Below are positions 41,888 through 43,961 of a stretch of DNA of 43,961 nucleotides, piece by piece (the first letter of the stretch is position 1; each line of letters opens with the position of its first letter). The notes under the pieces were generated by a model. It worked only from the letters and a program-made list of their open reading frames with translations, had not been told where the DNA came from and searched no databases. The stretch is from assembly GCA_947177685.1 (NCBI GenBank), contig CAMWVE010000024.1:1-43961 (forward strand), in the 5' to 3' direction. This DNA comes from an uncultured Porphyromonadaceae bacterium. Lineage in GTDB: Bacteria > Bacteroidota > Bacteroidia > Bacteroidales > Muribaculaceae. Both the position numbers and the translations under genes were made by a program.

Positions 41888-43066
41888 ATGGGAAAATCAT
41901 CAGAATTTACAGCTCCTTGCCCGGCGGAAATAGCAACCGGACACAGGAAATTCAGCATAGGGCTGCCACGATGCAGCAACAGCAACGAGCGGCGATTCCC
42001 GCTTACCCCTGAGGGTGCGGAAGTGCTTTCGCAGCATGGTTTTCAGATTTACATTGAGAATGGCGCGGCGCAGACCATCCACTACCCCGATGGGCGCTAC
42101 ATCAGCCACGGTGCCCGCATCGTGTCGCGCCGTGAGACTCTCGCATGCGACATAGTGATACATCTGGCACCTATGGACCCGTCTGACATACGCATGCTGC
42201 GCCGTGGCGCCGTTCTGCTCACGCTGCTTCACCCCGAATGTCAGACCAAGGAGAGCATAGCCGCACTGATGGAGCGTGGCATCATAGCCGTGGCGCTCGA
42301 CCTCGTGCGCGATGAAAGCGGTCACCGTCCGTTTGCCGACATCCTATCGGAGATTGACGGCAGGGCATCCATGGCGATAGCCTCGTCGCTGCTCGCCGAC
42401 TCCGTTACCGGCAAAGGTATCCTGTTGGGCGGCATAGCCGGACTGATGCCGTGCGAAGTAACCGTTATCGGAGCCGGAATAGCCGGTATGGCTGCCGCAC
42501 GCTCCGCTTCGGGCTTAGGCTCGATTGTCAGGATGTTTGACAGCAACGTCTACCGATTGCGGGCTGCCATCCGCGAGCTCGGACCGCAAATCATAGGCTC
42601 GGCGCTCCATCCGTCAGTTGTGGCAAAGGCGCTCACCACCGCCGATGTGGTCATTGTAACTGACACCGAACAACTGCGACCGTTCGGAGCCGAAATGGTC
42701 GCTGCCATGAAAGCGGGTGTCATAACCTTTGACCTTAGCGAACGTGAGGGAGGCATATTCCCGTCGCTCCCTACGGTAAACCTCGCGAAGGCACGTCCGT
42801 GCGATAACAGCAGCGACAGCAACCGAGTGTGCTACATCCACGCCGGAAGCGCCGTTCCTCGTACCGCTGCCATGGCTCTGAGCAACACTCTGATCACCAT
42901 GCTCAGCGACCTCGTGACACTCGAGGGGGTCACTAACGCGCTGAAACTCAGTCAGGGAATGCAGTGTGCGGTGTTCACCTTCCTCGGCAAGGTCACTAAC
43001 GCCAGAATAGCATCGATTGTGGGTATGCGCCACATGGACATCAAACTAATACTCCAGTTCTCATGA
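41888..43066 (+). CDS. Alanine dehydrogenase / PNT-family protein with altered active site
   Basis: A 392-residue protein; the start at 41888 follows a 67-base gap after aroK and leaves a short non-conserved N-terminus. N-terminal NERRFPLTPEGAEVLSQHGF and the Rossmann motif VTVIGAGIAGMAAARSASGL place it in the alanine dehydrogenase / transhydrogenase family. By-eye alignment to Mycobacterium alanine dehydrogenase gives Arg36 for Arg15 and His115 (LTLLHPEC) for His96. Lys75, which binds the substrate, aligns with Ala94 in IHLAPM. It may therefore catalyse another reaction or be regulatory. Its stop overlaps the RNase H start (ATGA). Confidence 0.8.
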   Translation: MGKSSEFTAPCPAEIATGHRKFSIGLPRCSNSNERRFPLTPEGAEVLSQHGFQIYIENGAAQTIHYPDGRYISHGARIVSRRETLACDIVIHLAPMDPSDIRMLRRGAVLLTLLHPECQTKESIAALMERGIIAVALDLVRDESGHRPFADILSEIDGRASMAIASSLLADSVTGKGILLGGIAGLMPCEVTVIGAGIAGMAAARSASGLGSIVRMFDSNVYRLRAAIRELGPQIIGSALHPSVVAKALTTADVVIVTDTEQLRPFGAEMVAAMKAGVITFDLSEREGGIFPSLPTVNLAKARPCDNSSDSNRVCYIHAGSAVPRTAAMALSNTLITMLSDLVTLEGVTNALKLSQGMQCAVFTFLGKVTNARIASIVGMRHMDIKLILQFS

Positions 43067-43707
43067 GTGCCCGTCGGAAATTCTATGTAGTGTGGGTCGG
43101 ACATAACCCCGGCATCTACGATTCATGGGAGGAATGTGAACTGCAGGTGAAGGAATATCCGGGAGCCAAATACAAATCGTTCGACTCGCAGACAGCTGCC
43201 ACCCTTGCATTCCGAGGCAACCCGTCGGAACACTTGGGAATCCTCAAGTCAATAGTCTCGCATCAGCCGTCGGTCACCAACTACGAGGCTATTCCCGAAA
43301 TCAATCTTGACGGAATAGCTGTTGACGGTGCATGTTCAGGAGTGCCGGGACCAATGGAATACCGGGGAGTGAAGATTGGCACCGGCGAGGAGATTTTTCA
43401 CTTGGGACCGTTACCTGACGGCACCAATAATGTAGCTGAATATCTGGCACTTGTGCATGCGCTCGCCCTGCTTAACAAACGCGGTGACCACCGTACGCCG
43501 GTTTATTCGGACAGTCGCACCGCCCTCTCGTGGTTGCGCAACCGAGGGCACCGCTCAAAACTGGAACGCACCGCTGCCAACGTCCGCATCTTCGAGCTGC
43601 TGGCTCGCGCCGACGCATGGGTTCAAACCCACCCCACATACAATCCCGTCATCAAATGGGATACCGAAAACTGGGGCGAAATTCCCGCCGACTTCGGCAG
43701 AAAATAA
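43063..43707 (+). CDS. rnhA: RNase HI with N-terminal viroplasmin domain
   Basis: A 214-residue enzyme that removes RNA from RNA-DNA hybrids. Residues about 5-50 form a caulimovirus viroplasmin-like (RNaseH N-terminal) hybrid-binding domain: KFYVVWVGHNPGIYDSWEEC, then YPGAKYKSF. The catalytic domain (about 82-214) holds Asp88 (AVDGACSG), Glu126 (NNVAEY), Asp150 (YSDSRTALSW) and Asp200 (IKWDTENWG), the four conserved acidic residues. Confidence 0.93.
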   Translation: MSARRKFYVVWVGHNPGIYDSWEECELQVKEYPGAKYKSFDSQTAATLAFRGNPSEHLGILKSIVSHQPSVTNYEAIPEINLDGIAVDGACSGVPGPMEYRGVKIGTGEEIFHLGPLPDGTNNVAEYLALVHALALLNKRGDHRTPVYSDSRTALSWLRNRGHRSKLERTAANVRIFELLARADAWVQTHPTYNPVIKWDTENWGEIPADFGRK

Positions 43708-43715
43708 CCCCCGGA

Positions 43716-43961
43716 GGTTATGGGTTGTAGGGACGCTTCGTGGAGCGTCCGTCCTCGGAGCGGAAGTCTATGGCTTCCGCCATACCCTCCCATGAACACT
43801 TGACAGTAGCACCGTAGCTCTCAGTAGCACAGTAGGTTATGGCTGTAGGGACGCTTCGTGGAGCGTCCGCCCTCGGGGCGGATGTCTATGGCTACCGCCA
43901 TACCCACCCATGAACACTTGACAGTAGCACCGTAGCTCTCAGTAGCACAGTAGGTTATGGC
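43716..43961. repeat. 118-bp tandem repeat, two copies and running off the window
   Basis: GGTTATGG...TGTAGGGACGCTTCGTGGAG recurs with a 118-base period (TGTAGGG at 43726 and 43844), and a third copy begins at 43953. Each unit holds a hairpin, GGACGCT, loop TCGTGG, AGCGTCC (43731-43750 and 43849-43868), and a second inverted element (GGCGGATGTCTATGGCTACCGCC in copy two). The tail of each unit repeats CAGTAGCAC twice. The first copy may double as a terminator for rnhA. Confidence 0.9.

Overview
This window reads as chromosome from a Bacteroidales bacterium, most likely of the Muribaculaceae/Bacteroidaceae type. The evidence is: many upstream regions with the Bacteroidota promoter pattern (TTTG, 19-20 bases, TAnnTTTG), an Nqr sodium pump, DUF4286, a GYF_2/CD225 protein, a WG-repeat protein, a viroplasmin-type RNase H, and SusE/CotH-like secreted proteins. 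The genus is inference. No phage, insertion sequence or CRISPR array is visible. Most genes look like ordinary housekeeping genes in short operons with ATGA-type overlaps.

Layout. 1-228: 5' half of a tRNA-Ser(GCT) on the minus strand, and divergent promoters. 229-5300 (+): two rhomboid proteases, an endonuclease/exonuclease/phosphatase-fold protein, a secreted CotH-family protein and a nitroreductase lipoprotein. 5437-6648 (-): OmpA-family porin. 6944-7795 (+): membrane-anchored degenerate LytM/M23 protein. 7880-8953 (-): thymidine kinase and a YhcH-family protein. 9088-11333 (+): NatAB-type ABC exporter. 11647-17476 (+): complete nqrABCDEF. 17616-20439 (+): acyltransferase, DegT aminotransferase and HAD phosphatase, a likely sugar-modification set. 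20532-21150 (+): HigBA-type toxin-antitoxin module with its own operators. 21283-21453 (+): small 2[4Fe-4S] ferredoxin. 21530-23651 (+): glycosyltransferase, GYF_2-CD225 protein, DUF4286 protein and RuvC. 24051-30625 (+): seven-gene operon of exported proteins, mostly unrecognised. 30927-33974 (+): NhaD antiporter, RluA-type pseudouridine synthase, Fmt. 34227-35195 (+): ROK glucokinase behind triplicated promoters. 35296-36816 (-): glutamine synthetase. 36997-40727 (-): Ala/Lys-rich helical protein, RNA helicase, sensor kinase, Cof-type phosphatase. 40859-43707 (+): MscL, shikimate kinase, alanine-dehydrogenase-like protein, RNase H. 43708-43961: 118-bp tandem repeat.

The best candidate for an undescribed system is the operon at 24051-30625. 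It encodes a periplasmic protein and a lipoprotein that look like versions of one domain, an outer-membrane beta-barrel between them, proteins whose N-terminal parts resemble the CsgG/LpoB/TolB-N alpha-beta fold, a WG-repeat protein and a large exported protein of unknown family. A single consensus promoter and a roughly 200-base hairpin-rich leader precede it, and a 16-bp-stem hairpin terminator follows it. This looks like one cell-envelope assembly, but its function cannot be read from sequence alone.

Other notable structure: two intergenic arrays of exactly eleven 9-bp units that share a consensus but lie about 6 kb apart; 85-bp repeats that each carry a promoter upstream of glucokinase; an alanine dehydrogenase homologue without the family's catalytic lysine; and an M23 domain without its metal ligands.
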